This document shows, piece by piece, positions 25,838-36,929 of a stretch of 64,000 nt of DNA. Position 1 is the stretch's first letter. Each line of letters starts with the position of its first letter. The notes under the pieces were generated by a model. It saw only the letters and a list, made by a program, of their open reading frames with translations. It had not been told where the DNA came from and did no database searches. The position numbers were made by a program, and so were the translations under genes. This DNA comes from Dipteris shenzhenensis (lineage: Eukaryota; Polypodiophyta; Polypodiopsida; Gleicheniales): NCBI GenBank assembly GCA_047967505.1, contig CM106538.1; one strand, written 5' to 3'.

Positions 25838-26248
25838 TCACGGCGCTGGTACAGAATTGCCTCCAGGGTTTGGCCCTGAAACTGGAGTTTTTATGTTGAA
25901 TTGGAAATGAACAGCTGCAGCTTGCAAGATGGACTGCCGTTGGTCAACAAAAGTTCTAAGAACTTTGCCGTTAAAGAACCTTGAAGCCCAGCTCGCTGGT
26001 GTGCTTTGATTTGTGACCTCTACCAACTTTGTTTGCTCGTCAGCGTTTTCTTGTGCGTACGATCTTCTGCTAGACCTCTGCAGGCTAGTAGGCGAGGTGA
26101 GGAAGATTTGCTGTATATGTCCCTGCTGTTTCTCGAGGCTTCGAGAATGGTGGTGAGGATGTGATTGTATTCTGCGGGATTCAATTGGGAGGGCTAGTAA
26201 CATTACGAGGATTATAAGAAGGTACAAAGGCTTCCTGCTTGGAGACAT
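25838..26248 (-). CDS. Small secreted peptide precursor with CLE-like C-terminal motif
   Basis: The 136-codon minus-strand frame starts MSPSRKPLYLLIILVMLLALP, a clear signal peptide (hydrophobic core at residues 8-21). A variable basic/polar middle follows, and the end is KTPVSGPNPGGN (residues 120-131) plus SVPAP. This 12-residue block resembles the CLE dodecapeptide pattern (R/H-x-V-P-S/T-G-P-N-P-x-x-N), with the SGPNP core intact but V and P swapped at positions 3-4 and six extra residues after it. Precursor length and layout (signal peptide, spacer, conserved C-terminus) fit plant peptide hormones acting in the apoplast on receptor kinases. Other families with SGP motifs are possible. It is one of the few frames here with no sign of decay. 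Confidence 0.55.
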   Translation of the reverse strand: MSPSRKPLYLLIILVMLLALPIESRRIQSHPHHHSRSLEKQQGHIQQIFLTSPTSLQRSSRRSYAQENADEQTKLVEVTNQSTPASWASRFFNGKVLRTFVDQRQSILQAAAVHFQFNIKTPVSGPNPGGNSVPAP

Positions 26249-26498
26249 CGAGCTTACAGGGCTAGACTAACTCACGCGAGCCGCTCCTTGCTTTTCAGCA
26301 CAGAGTTATCACGTAAAATATGCTTTTCGCTAGAAAACGTATACAGACCAGCAAAGATTGAGTGGAAGAGGTACTATAGATAAACGCTCCCACAACAAGG
26401 TAAGGTTGTATGAGGAGAAGATTCAAGAAGCAGGAGGACAGGAGCAATCGGAGGGAATCGGGAGCTATTTTCTGACTATGGCGATGAAGTAAAGAGAT

Positions 26499-26506
26499 TA
26501 TTTATA
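26499..26506 (-). promoter_or_regulatory. Candidate TATA box of the secreted-peptide gene
   Basis: TATAAATA on the minus strand lies about 250 bp upstream of the ATG at 26248. This would put transcription start near 26470 and give a 5' UTR of roughly 220 nt. Confidence 0.45.
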
Positions 26507-27373
26507 TTTTCATCAGCACGTTGGGTCACGGGTGACCTGCTCAGCCACCTTGCTCGGCTGCAGGTCAAACGCTTGCGGGGAGGGGCAAGTTTTCCAAGCA
26601 AGGTGGCAAAGGCCGGCAATTCAAACGACGACTTCCCAGGCCGATTGTTGCCGCTGCCATGCAGTTCAATCGGTGTGATGATTCAAATTCAAATAATTCA
26701 AAGATGTCTGCTCGGTGGTTGCTTGAATCTTTCTTAGCATGTATTTCAAGGTATGTATACGCCGGCTCTAGTGGTTTGAAGCAGTTCGGATAATGGTAGA
26801 AATGGCACCGTTGGATTGCGAGCTGCTTGGAGCCAACACAGAGAGAATCGCGGTCTGTCGGCTCATGTGCTTCCATGACTTGTTCTTGGTCAATCGTGGT
26901 ATGATAATAGGATATCAAAGTCTACGAACTAATTGAGCGATTCTCTGTCCACGAATCGACGTAAGCGTGCACAATCGAGCGTTCAGCGTTCAAAGCTCTC
27001 AAAGTGGAGCTCCGATTTTTTAGTGATAGAGACGCACAAAACTTCATTGTTTTTCTGCCTCGTTTTGAAAATACAAGGATACAATTTCGTCCATCCACAA
27101 AAGTCCAAAGTGTACAAAGCAAGGTAAATCAAAGGTATAATTTTTTCAAGGCGACCACCAATCTATATTATTCTTTCAAAAGTCTAGCGGACATTTATAG
27201 ATCCCATTTCACTCCCCTCTTGTAAGCCAATGACAAACAACGTTGTCCCTTGAAAACAAGCAGCATTACATAAAATGAGGAAGTTAAATTTGCCAAATCA
27301 TAGCTCTTTAAACTAGGTTGCAATAGGGAGCCTTAACTCCAAATTGGACCTAGAGTGGCTCGAGGAGAGCTCA
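26507..27373. other. Upstream region of the peptide gene, no clear gene
   Basis: GC is closer to genic sequence up to about 27100. The minus-strand frame 26565-26918 (117 codons) has no recognised domain and overlaps the likely promoter, so I do not call it. Confidence 0.4.
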
Positions 27374-27375
27374 CA

Positions 27376-27572
27376 AAAGTTTCAAACCCTTGGATCTCTA
27401 TAAAGATCAACGCCTATAATTACGACACATGGCTTAACAAGGGCTTAGAAAAGGAAAACTTATTTTGCTTTTCTGAAAAGCACGTTTCAAACCCTTGGAT
27501 CTTCATAAAGATCAATGTCTATAATCACGACACATGGCTTAATGAGGGCTTAGAAAAGAAAAACTTTCTTCT
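27376..27572. repeat. Direct duplication, 105-bp period
   Basis: TTCAAACCCTTGGATCT begins at 27381 and at 27486. Both copies continue through AAAGATCAA(C/T)G.CTATAAT.ACGACACATGGCTTAA to GGGCTTAGAAAAG. Confidence 0.85.
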
Positions 27573-28882
27573 ACCATAAATAGGAGATATTATACAAAAG
27601 GAGAAGGGTAAATTTAGAGACATGGCTTTTACAAAAATAGAACCAACTTGTAACCAACTAAAAATAGTGGCATTCGGTAGGTAAACCTCTTGAGTAAACT
27701 CTCTCGAGCACTAGCCCTTAGTGTAATTGGTATGTCCCACCCTTCCCTCTCCTCCCCTTTATTCCACCTACTCCTTAGTATAATCATGGACTTTCCTCTT
27801 CATTTTCACACTTCTTGTCTCCTCCACAACTAATAGCCCCTATTTTTGCTGGGTTGGAAAGACATAATGACCTTTGACAAAGCCTAGAATACTTTTCTCT
27901 CCTAGCTCTTCACTATAGGCATTCCTTACAATAAGATATCGTTGATTATTATCTTGCATACAACTAACATAAGTCTATCACTTGAAAAGAATGCAAGGAT
28001 ACTGATGTATACATGTCATATATAATTCGGCTCACATTTCCATATCAACCATAAAAAGTCTTGGAAGACACTTGGACTTCCTACCTCAAATCTAGAGCCA
28101 CTCTCTTGTTAAATCATGTTTCAAACAATCTACCACTTTGTTTGACACCCACTCTAAGTCAAAGGTGAGATACTTAGGCATTGAAAACTTGAGTGTAATT
28201 TTTTTGCAAGCATCTTTTGGCGAACGCGCATGAAAATGGAGAGTTTTCTCTATCTCTCGTCTCTCCGCTTCCCTCTTCTTGACTGCTCTCTCTCTCTCTC
28301 CCACCCCCTTTTCCTCCTTTTCTATTTCCTCTCCATCCCCCCCCCCTTTCCTACTCTCTCTCTCTCTCCCTCTCTCGGATACCAAAAGTCGTCTTGGTTT
28401 TTTTCTTTCTTTTGGCTACTAAAGTTCCATGTGGCACTTTGGTAACCAAAAGTCCATGTGGAAATATTTTTATTTTTTGGCATGTGTGGTAGATTATTTG
28501 TTTTTATTTTAACAAGTGGCCTTTGAGCAGCTCTGAGAGAGAGAGAGAGAGAGAGAAAGAAAGAATGAAATTTTATTAAAGGTCCACGGAAGGCCATACA
28601 TGGCCTATGGGACACAAAATCATCCGAAAGGAAAATACATCATCAACGATGCGCCAACTAGGTGGCCTCATCGTGATATAGCTAAGATGCCAAAAATGGC
28701 TACAAAAATCCTAGATACAAAATGAAATGAAATAGAGTACCAAAAATGCCTAGATACAAAATGTAAAATATGAAATATGAGGAACATCGTCTTCCCTAAG
28801 GGGTCTGTGATCCAAAGAAATGCTGGAAGTCATGGCCATCGACCATGCCTCCTACCATGAGTGTGAAGATCTGGGCAAGTGT

Positions 28883-28924
<42 letters not shown>

Positions 28925-29431
28925 CCATGTTTGTGCACACTTGACAAAAGATGCTCATCAAAAACTCACACCCAATTTTTTAATGTTTGAGCATCTTGCC
29001 TTTGACTGAGGGTGGATGATAGACAAAATGATAGATTGTTTGAAACACAAGGAGGGAATTCAAAATGCCACAAGAGACTAGCATCCAATCAAGCTTTCTC
29101 ATTGCCATAAGGATGACTAGAAGGAGGAAGGATGCTCGGGGGGTCCATCTGGGAAATATAAGTATACTATGAGAGTTCAAAATGAGGGGTATTTTAATTC
29201 TCAAGACTTACAGAAATACATTTATAGCAGGGTAATTTTATACATCATTTTTAAATTAACAGGTAGGGTGTGTTTATTCACAGATCCAAATTAAAATTGA
29301 TTTTTTTAATATTGTCTCATCTAGGATGATGTGTAAGAGTAGTCATAATTTGTTGATGGGTAGCTCAAATTTTTAATGTGCTCACTAGCCCTCGTAGTCA
29401 TGATAAGTAGTTGGATTCAACGAGACACGTG

Positions 29432-29488
<57 letters not shown>

Positions 29489-30289
29489 AGGACTCCAATT
29501 GTATCTTTTAAGCTATGCTTTGAGATAGTGGCAATTTAGTAACCTAATGTCAAGCTCTGCAAAGTGGATAAAGTGTGTTTGAAAGAACATTTGAATGGGC
29601 TCAAGGACAATTCTACTACATGATGTTATTGCAAGCTTCTACTACATTGATTCTGAGCATGTACAGTTTGAATCTCCAAAGGTTCTCCCACTTGTGTACC
29701 TTTTGGACACAACAAAACTTGACCACTTTAAAGTGGAAAAAGAGTACCACCTTACCCTATATATAACCTTCTACATAACATTTCCCTATATTTATAACCT
29801 TCTACATTTAAAATGATAAGAAGCACAAAAATTTATTCATATAACATTGCTTTATGTTACACCATGAATGATTATAATTACTTGTAAAGGAACATTGAGT
29901 TTGGTTTGATGGCATAGCCTCCCAATTCAAAGCATGTAGACCTTTGTAGTTCACTATTCATGTCCATGTCTATTAGTCTCACTAGCTTGTGCATGATTTG
30001 GAACTTTCTTAGACCTGGACATGGCAAGGGAGAGCACAATAGTGCAAGGGCCATTGTAAATAGAATGTTGACTCATAAAGATATAAAGCAAGGTGGTGCA
30101 AAGCTATAACGTGCTAGTGATGTTGTGACATTCCTACAGGCTAGCATAAAATGGAGGCTGACACTTTATATCTCCTAAAAGGCAGAGATTTTGAATGCTT
30201 TTTCTAGGAAGTAAAAGAACAAAATGTGAATAGAGATGTCTTATGGAGCTATGATTCCATTCCTAACACTCTTTCCCTTCATTTTGTTA
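27573..30289. other. Unassigned DNA with microsatellites
   Basis: Contains CT-rich runs at about 28288-28376, GA runs at about 28536-28560 and 28888-28920, and a CA run at about 29438-29486. Frames over these are low-complexity artefacts. The frame at 29575-29766 is unrecognised. Confidence 0.6.
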
Positions 30290-30293
30290 ATGG
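30290..30293. other. Target-site duplication ATGG, left copy
   Basis: ATGG abuts the left terminal repeat and is repeated at 45090-45093 next to the right one. The bases beyond (A on the left, G on the right) do not extend the match. Confidence 0.85.
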
Positions 30294-30320
30294 AACACAC
30301 TATTCAAAATTTTTGGACTT
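30294..30320 (+). repeat. Left terminal inverted repeat
   Basis: Twenty-seven bases identical to the reverse complement of 45063-45089. A partial inverted copy of its inner part (AGTCCAAAAATTTTGAATA) follows at 30356-30374, so this end carries two opposed copies. GTCCAA and GGACT words cluster between them. Confidence 0.95.
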
Positions 30321-30375
30321 GTGTAAAGTCCAATTTGAGAAATGGACTAAAAAACAGTCCAAAAATTTTGAATAT

Positions 30376-31000
30376 ACTAGTAATGTTGTTTTTTAACTAG
30401 ATTTGCCAACTCAAAACAAAAGATTTAATGATTTTGAACTAGATTTGCCAACTCAAAACAAAAGATTTAATAATTAAGTACTAAGAACATCAATGCATAA
30501 CCAAATCTCTTACAAAGGGGTCTACATAAACATTTTCATAACTTCACAAAAATCAATGCATAACCAAATCTCTTACAAAGGGGTCTACATAAACATTTTC
30601 ATAACTTCACAAAAATCTCTTGCAAAGTGGTCTACATAAACATCTTCATAACTTCTTGTGAATTGAGCAACTATCACCTAAGAACATCAATACATGACCA
30701 ATAATAGATGACCAATTCTCTTACAAAGTGGTCTACATAAACATCTTCATAATCACGTAAGAACATCAATAGATGACCAATACATGACCAATTCTCTTGG
30801 AAAGGTGGTGTAAATAAACACCTTTATGTATAAGTGGTGTGCACACACCTTTATGACCATTTCTTTTAGAAAGGTGGTGTACATAAAGCCCTTAGAAAGG
30901 TAGTGTAGATAAATCCTTTTATGTGTAAGTAGTGTACATATACACCACACTTGGTATTAAAAAACACCATTAAGTATAAAATGGCCCTCATAAACAATCT
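30376..31000. repeat. Left subterminal repeats of the 14.8-kb element
   Basis: AACTAGATTTGCCAACTC occurs twice (about 30398 and 30437). AAATCTCTTACAAAGGGGTC with CATAAACATTTTCATAAC is repeated at about 30504 and 30564, with shorter versions to 30750. From 30790 to 30955 the words GGTGGTGTA and TACACCAC recur, echoing the GGTGTAT/ATACACC stems at the other end. Confidence 0.75.
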
Positions 31001-31111
31001 TTATACATAATAATGAGAGTAAAGAAATAAAAAAAGTAGTAAACTTTTCATTAGATATTAGCTTTACATAGAAGTTCAAAACTTGTGATTACAAAGCCGT
31101 TAGCCAACATG

Positions 31112-34100
31112 TTACTCAGTACCAATGTCCTCAATGCCAGGCCCTTGACTACCAGGGTCGTGACTAATAGGCTGCTCTAAGACTGGAGTCTCAGTAGCAA
31201 GGTCCTTACTAGTTTGCTCTTCAGTTCCAAGCACCTGACTAGTAGGCTGCTCTAGAGTCTCATGACCAAGTTCTTGGTAAGTAGGGACCTGGCTACTAGG
31301 TTCCTGACTAGTAGGCTGCTCTGGAGTCTGTAAGGTCATGGTTGAAGAACCATCTATGCCTCCTGGTAACTCCTCCTGGTCATGCTTTGCCTCGTCCATA
31401 CCTTCTTTGAGTAAGGCTTCCTTGCTTGATCCACTTGCCTGTCCTTCACCCAAGATCGATCCACTTGCCTGTCCTTCATCCAAGATCAAGGGTGCCTTCC
31501 TCACTTTTAATTTTAAGGGAAGTGCTTCCACCTCTTTAGCCTTACCTTTACCTGTGACGTGCTGTACTACTGTAACTTCTTGTTGCCGTGAACCTTCCCG
31601 TATGATGAGTGGAACCTCCTTGACTCTAGTTGACAATTGATCACCCTTATTCTTTGTGCGGATTTCTTCTTGCCGTAAGTCATCGGATGCAGAGCTTTCA
31701 TCCTCATCATCACCTGAGCTAGAATCATCACCCTCAGACTCACTACCCTCTTCTTTGACATTTTCCTCCTCAAAGAAAGTAGTGCAACTGTAATATGTGT
31801 CAAAGAACTCAATTTGATGGGGGGTATCAATAACATTTACATTTTTACCTTGCCATAGCAATTTCTCAGCAGCAAAACCCATTCGATACAATGCTACTTC
31901 CCACCCATCATTCAATAAATTCTTTGTCATCTCTAGTATCACATCAGGATCCATCGGCTTTCTGTAATCCACCATTGCTGCATCAAGCTTAACCTTATGG
32001 TCCTCAAAGTAATGAAGCTCGAGAGTCCTTAAAGGAGTTTGGATTAGATTACCACCACCCCTCGATAAGAAGCACATCAAGAAAGGCTGCAAGACTTGAA
32101 TGGCAGTGCCTTCCAAGACAGTCATATGATTATGCAGGACTATACCATGGTATACTTTTGAAAGTAAATACCCAAATGAAGATGTCAAACTCGCATATAG
32201 GGCATCCCTTTGTGATTCTGTCACGAACAGGACCAACGTTGATCTTTTCTTATCTGCCATAGGACCTTCAACAATAAACCGCACAAGTTCAACTATCTGT
32301 GACACTGCAAGGTCTTGCAATTCATTTATGAAAAATACGCATGGCTTCTCCCAAGCATGACCGCTCATTGTTATGAAATGCTCCGTATCAATGCCATTGA
32401 TGTGTGCAAATTTTGTATCATTCTCTGATAGCAGGATATCATAAGAGAAGCTGAATGAAGAACCATCATCTAAACCACCAATTGCTCTACCTTGGGTACT
32501 GGACTGCAAGGCCTTTTTCTTAATGTCCATATATTCTGTCTCAACAACCTTTGGCATTTTAGCTCTTAGATCCTTTGTTGGTGTCGCATCTGCATCCATT
32601 GAAGCCAACCACTTTCTAGCCCATGTTTTATCAAGGAGTTAAGTGCTTTCTTCTTATCCACATCAATTGACTTGCCAGCTAACTCATCATCAGATTTCAA
32701 TAAAAATAATAGTGCCGAGAGAGCAGCCTCACTTTGAATCATTCGGGTGACCACTTCATCTAAGTTGCTATGCTTGCTCTTCTTTCCAAAGAAGCAGTCA
32801 CCACTTAGGATCTTCTTGCATACTTCTTTTGTTATTGCATCTGGAACAAACCTTAAAGCTCTCCACCAAACAATAGACATTGGTTTCTTTATTTCTTTCC
32901 TCTGAGTTGCAATGTGCTCTGGTGCCTCAAAGGTATCTTTCCTGTTTCATATGCTTGGCAAACATCCACGATGCTCTGAAACACTGATTCCTCACGGAAG
33001 ACAATGCAGGTAACATCCCTGTATCTTGCAACAGTGGTGTTCAAATCCTTTGCCTCAACCTTGTTACCTGGTATGCCTTGCGTATTGCTTACAACACCTT
33101 TCAAGCATCTATAGAACCGAGTCCTCTTTGTCATGTACTCCGATGTAGGTCTCCTGCCCTTCACTGTTTGTGGCTTTCCACAGCCCATCCATAACTCCCT
33201 TGCCTTTATCAAGATCTCAGAAAGAGAAGAGCTTTTTTTCAACCTAAATGGAGCAGAATTCAGCCTCTCTGATTCTAGAATGTACTTCGAGTCATCATTA
33301 AATATGCATATATGACAAATGACCCGTTGAAACTTTTCCATCCACTCAATCTGTGGCAAGTTTCCTTTTCTTCCCTCATCAAGGGCGATCCTGCAAGCCT
33401 CACAAAAGTGTTGCCCATCAATGGGCTCAAACCTACATCTTTCTAAGAATCTATTCTTTGCCAGCATGTATCTCTTCTCGATGTCACTCCCATATCGGCT
33501 TTGATACAAAGCCTCTCCACGAACAAAGTCACTCTTTCTAAAGTTCTCAAAAGCATCAAGAAAGTCCACACGCTTTTGAAATGTGACATCAGGCAATGTG
33601 GGATCATCTTCTTGAAGTCTCTTAAACGCCATAGGACGAAGAGTGATATTAGTGGCAACGAGAGTTCTTGTTTTCCTTGTATCTTCATACAATTTGCGTG
33701 CAAATATCTTATCGAGCTTTCTTTGATTTGTGAACAATGAAGCTCGATCAATAAGCATTGTGGCCACGCTGAATTGTGAAAATCCCCAAATGTATCCCTC
33801 ATCCTCTGGAGGATGTAAGTCCGCCACACTTATAGAAAAGTCTTCGAGACTTGTATCTTCTTCTTGCTGATCTTTCTCTTCATCGCTATCCAATTTTTCG
33901 CCAGGTTGTTTTAAATAGCCTGCACTTGAGCGATCTCCACGTGGAGTAGGAGTTATTTTTGCTCTCTTTCTAGGAATAGCTATAGCACTTGAGTCTACTC
34001 CACGATCACTCCTTCTTGTTCCTGTAGTTGCAGCAGTCGATGGCGTAGGTACAGTTGGAGATACTGTAGTTACACTTGTTGGAGTTATCGGAGTTACCGC

Positions 34101-34522
34101 CACAGATATTGACGGTACTTGAATAGATGGCATAATTAATGCTCTGAAGGTTCAACACCACCACTTGGAAATGCATCCCACATTTTCTTCAATGCTTCTA
34201 AGGCATTAAGTAATTCTTGGGATCCCTCAATTGAATCTGGTAACGGTTTCAAGAAGTGCTTCGGAGTAACTCGTAACTTGTAAACCACCTCGTCATTCTT
34301 TCCTTGGCACACAATTTCTATTAAATTGTTTTCTTTAATATTGATGTTTGATACCATGCCACCATTTCTTACTGCCTCTGCAGAATATTTCGGGCTTGAT
34401 ATGTTCTCTGAAGTGATCACCAAAAAATACTTTGATTTCCGCTCCATAAAATACCAAGCATGTTCAAGGTATTTGAAAGACACCTTGGAACCAAAACTGG
34501 AAGCCATGAAAGCTATAGTTTT
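31112..34522 (-). pseudogene. Leftward gene of the 14.8-kb element, unknown roughly 1,100-codon protein
   Basis: Exon 2 starts after the splice acceptor TTTTTCAG (ending 34523), and the first ATG is at 34507 (MASSFGSKVSF). The frame runs to 34136 (ending GGVEPSEH). A second frame, 34133-32889, has a Thr/Pro/Ser-rich start, an acidic patch, and a Cys/His cluster (ERCRFEPIDGQHFCEAC). Sense continues in another frame from about 32935 (DTFEAPEHIATQRKE) to 32625 and then in a third frame (TWARKWLASMDAD) to 31112. The C-terminal third has an acidic Ser/Asp/Glu stretch and Gln/Glu/Pro/Ser repeats (EQPTSQ). At least two one-base frameshifts break it; the 34136/34133 junction may be a third break or a gene boundary. 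I recognise no family. Its place inside the terminal repeats suggests a transposition partner such as a DNA-binding subunit, by analogy with other two-gene plant transposons. Confidence 0.7.
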
Positions 34523-36642
34523 CTGAAAAACAATCAAAAATAAAAAATGAGAAATACAATGATTTTCAAACTCAAAATATTAAATAAATTTTTAATTAAA
34601 TATTTTTTAAGTTTTATTTATTTTTAATTTTTAAAATAAAATATTTTTTTAAATTATTTTATTTTAATTAGTTAGTTTATTTTAATCACCCACGCCCACC
34701 TCTTCCCTCCGCCCGCCCTCCTCCCCCTTGCTCCTTCCCCACACCCCTTCCCTTGCCCCTCCCCTTCCCTCTCCACACGTGTGTGTGCATGTGGTGAGGG
34801 AAGGGGAGGGGCAACGAAAGGAAGGAGCGGGGGCCGGGCGGGCGGAGGGAAGCGGAGGGGGGCGAGGGGTACCTGTTGCGTGCGCAACAGGTGGGGGCAT
34901 CGATGCCCCCCTCCCTTTCTCGCGCTCCCCCACCCCCCCTTCCCTCCGCCCCCAACCCCCCTCTCAACGCGCGCGCGGGGGCGTGGGGAGGATGGGGGTG
35001 TGCGAGGGTTGGAGGGGAGGGAACGGGGCGGAGGGGAGGGCACGTGCGGGCGGAGGGGAGAGGGACAGGCGCGCGGGGGGCGGGAAGGAGGGGTTGGGGG
35101 GGCGGAGGGGAGGGAAGGGGAAGGCAGGAGGGATGGGCGGATGGGAGGGAAGGGGGGCGGGTGGGGTGAAGCTCCCCACCTGTTGCAACAGGTTGGGGGG
35201 CGCCTCGCCCCCCTCCCCTTCCCCACACCCCGCCTCCCACAGCCCCCTCTCCCGGCACGCCCGCCCCCCCTCCGCCCTCGCCACGCCCCCCCGCGCCCCA
35301 CCCACGCCCCCCCTCCCCTCCCGCGCCCCCCACGCCACGCCCCCCCTTCCGTTCGGAAGGGGGGGGCGGGCCCCCTTCCGTACGGAAGGGGGGCGGGCGT
35401 GCGGTGGGGGGCGTGGGGAGGGCGGGAGGGGAGGGGGAAGCCCCCACCTGTTGCGCACGCAACAGGTGGGGGGGGCCGCCCCCCCACCTGTTGTGTGCGC
35501 AACAGGTGGGGGGGATCGACCCCCCACCTGTTGCGCATGCAACAGGTTGGGGGGCGCCCTCGCCCCCCTCCCCTTCCCCACCCCCCGCAGCCCCCCCTCC
35601 CGGCGCGCCCGCCCCCCCTCCGCCCTCGCGACGCCCCCCGCCCCACCCACGCCCCCCCTCCCCTCCTGCCCCCCCCACGCCCGGCCCTCCCGCCCTCCCC
35701 ACGCCCCCCCCGCGCGCGGTGGGGGGGCGTGGGGAGGGCGGGAGGGGAGGGGGGGCGGGCGCGAGGGGAGGGGGGGTGTGGGGAAGGGGAGGGGGAGCAA
35801 GGGCGCCCCCCCCACCTGTTGCGCACGCAACAGGTGGGTGGGTGGGTGGGGGGGGGCCGCCCCCCCACCCACCCACCTGTTGCGTGCGCAACAGGTGGGG
35901 GGGGGCGCCCTTGCCCCCCCTCCCCTTCCCCACACCCCCCCCTCCCCTCAGCCCCCAGCCCCCCTCCCGGCGCGCCTGCCCCGCCCTCGCCACGCCCCCA
36001 GCCCCCCCTCCCGGCACGCCCGCCCCCTCCCCTCCCCTCCTGCCCTCCCCACGCCCCCCCCGGTGCGCCCGTCCCCTTCCGACGACGGAAGGGGGCGGGC
36101 TCGCCGGCGGGGGGGGCATGGGGAGGGCGGGAGGGGGCAGGGGGTTGGGGGCGGAGGGAGGAAAGGGGGAGGCGGAGGGGGGGAGGGTGGGCGGGCGGCA
36201 GGGAGGGAGGGATGGGGGTGAGGGCGAAGGGAAGGGGGGGCTTGGGGGCGGAGGGGAGGAAAGGGGGAGGCGGAGGGGGGGAGGGGGGGAGGGCGGCAGG
36301 GACGGAGGGACGGAGGGGAGGGCGAAGGGAAGGGGGGGCAGAGGGTCAATGACAGGGCAGGAGGGGGGTGCGGCGGAGGGCGAGACGGAGGGAGGGAGGG
36401 GAGTGGGAAGGGCGGAGAAGAGGGAAGGGGGGCGGAGGGGGGTGGGAGCGGGGTAGCGACGACAGGGGAAGGGAAGGAAGGGGACGGAAGGAGGAGGGAG
36501 CAGGCAAGGGGAAGGGAAGGGGCCTTGGGGAGGGAGGAGAGGAGAAGGGGGAAGGGAAGGGAGGGGAGAAGCGGGAGGAGAGGGGAAGGGACGGGAAGGG
36601 GAGGGGAGAGAGGAAGTTGGAGAAGAGGGAGGGAGGGAGTAC
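34523..36642 (-). other. First intron of the leftward gene
   Basis: On the minus strand the donor CTCAG|GTACTC (exon edge 36643) and the acceptor TTGTTTTTCAG|AAAACT (intron end 34523, with a long T-rich tract before it) bound 2,120 bp. Exon 1 (about 36643-36700) contains no ATG, so translation would start in exon 2. The intron consists almost wholly of the GC-rich palindromic array. It is predicted from sequence only. Confidence 0.6.
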
Positions 36643-36650
36643 CTGAGTGG
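34684..36650. repeat. GC-rich palindromic array with CCTGTTGC half-sites
   Basis: Very GC-rich DNA flips between C-rich and G-rich blocks, and at most flips there is a palindrome. CACCTGTTGCGCACGCAACAGGTG-type sites (half-site CCTGTTGC/GCAACAGG) lie near 34872, 35177 (short form), 35447, 35488, 35527, 35813 and 35874. Other palindromes are CCTTCCGTTCGGAAGG (about 35347), CCCCTTCCGTACGGAAGGGG (about 35374) and CCTTCCGACGACGGAAGG (about 36079). From 36110 to 36640 the plus strand is almost pure purine. Six long overlapping frames here (up to 523 codons) are artefacts of GC-rich repeats. Confidence 0.9.
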
Positions 36651-36726
36651 AGAGGTGGTGGAGCTCCAGGAGAGAGTTGTGAAAGAGAATAAGAGAGTTG
36701 TGAGACAGAATGAGGAGAAGTAGAGT

Positions 36727-36733
36727 TTTATAG
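36727..36733 (-). promoter_or_regulatory. TATA box of the leftward gene
   Basis: The minus strand reads TTTCCTATAAAACTCTACTTC, with TATAAAA at the expected distance (about 30 bp) before a pyrimidine-rich leader that ends in the splice donor at 36643. The opposing plus-strand TATA box is about 72 bp away. Confidence 0.65.
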
Positions 36734-36804
36734 GAAATGGATAGCTTTTAGGTCAAGTCAGTTTTTTTTAGTTTTTAAGGTTTTTTTAGTTCTTTTAGGT
36801 TCAC

Positions 36805-36810
36805 TATAAG
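36805..36810 (+). promoter_or_regulatory. TATA box of the rightward transposase gene
   Basis: TCACTATAAGTAGAAC is followed by a CT-rich leader (TTCATTCTCTCTTTCATTC). Transcription start would be near 36835-36840, about 75 nt before the ATG at 36913. Confidence 0.65.
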
Positions 36811-36912
36811 TAGAACATTCTTCATTCTCTCTTTCATTCAAAGATCATTCGTTTACACTCCACGCTTCTCTCCTCTCATCAACCTGTTGCAGGATTCGCA
36901 AAAATTTTCAAA

Positions 36913-36924
36913 ATGATGCAAGAG
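36913..36924 (+). CDS. Exon 1 of the rightward transposase gene
   Basis: ATGATGCAAGAG followed directly by the consensus splice donor GTGAGT. Joining it to the acceptor ACAG at 40701 keeps the frame: MMQE continues as VFTLTEGMDVVLYEK. The second exon's first internal ATG (40723) would otherwise leave the seven open codons before it unexplained. Confidence 0.65.
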
Positions 36925-36929
36925 GTGAG

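Noticed and set aside
30294-30302. CACTA (En/Spm) assignment because the ends contain CACTA at 30298
   Set aside because: If the element began at CACTA, the 3-bp flanks would be ACA and TGT, which are not a direct duplication. The perfect match runs four bases further out to AAC..., and ATGG then matches on both sides. A distant relation through the N-terminal domain remains possible.
34672-36456. Large open frames (up to 523 codons) on both strands
   Set aside because: Six overlapping frames in an extremely GC-rich repeat array, made only of Pro/Gly/Arg/Ala runs; they arise because AT-containing stop codons are rare there.
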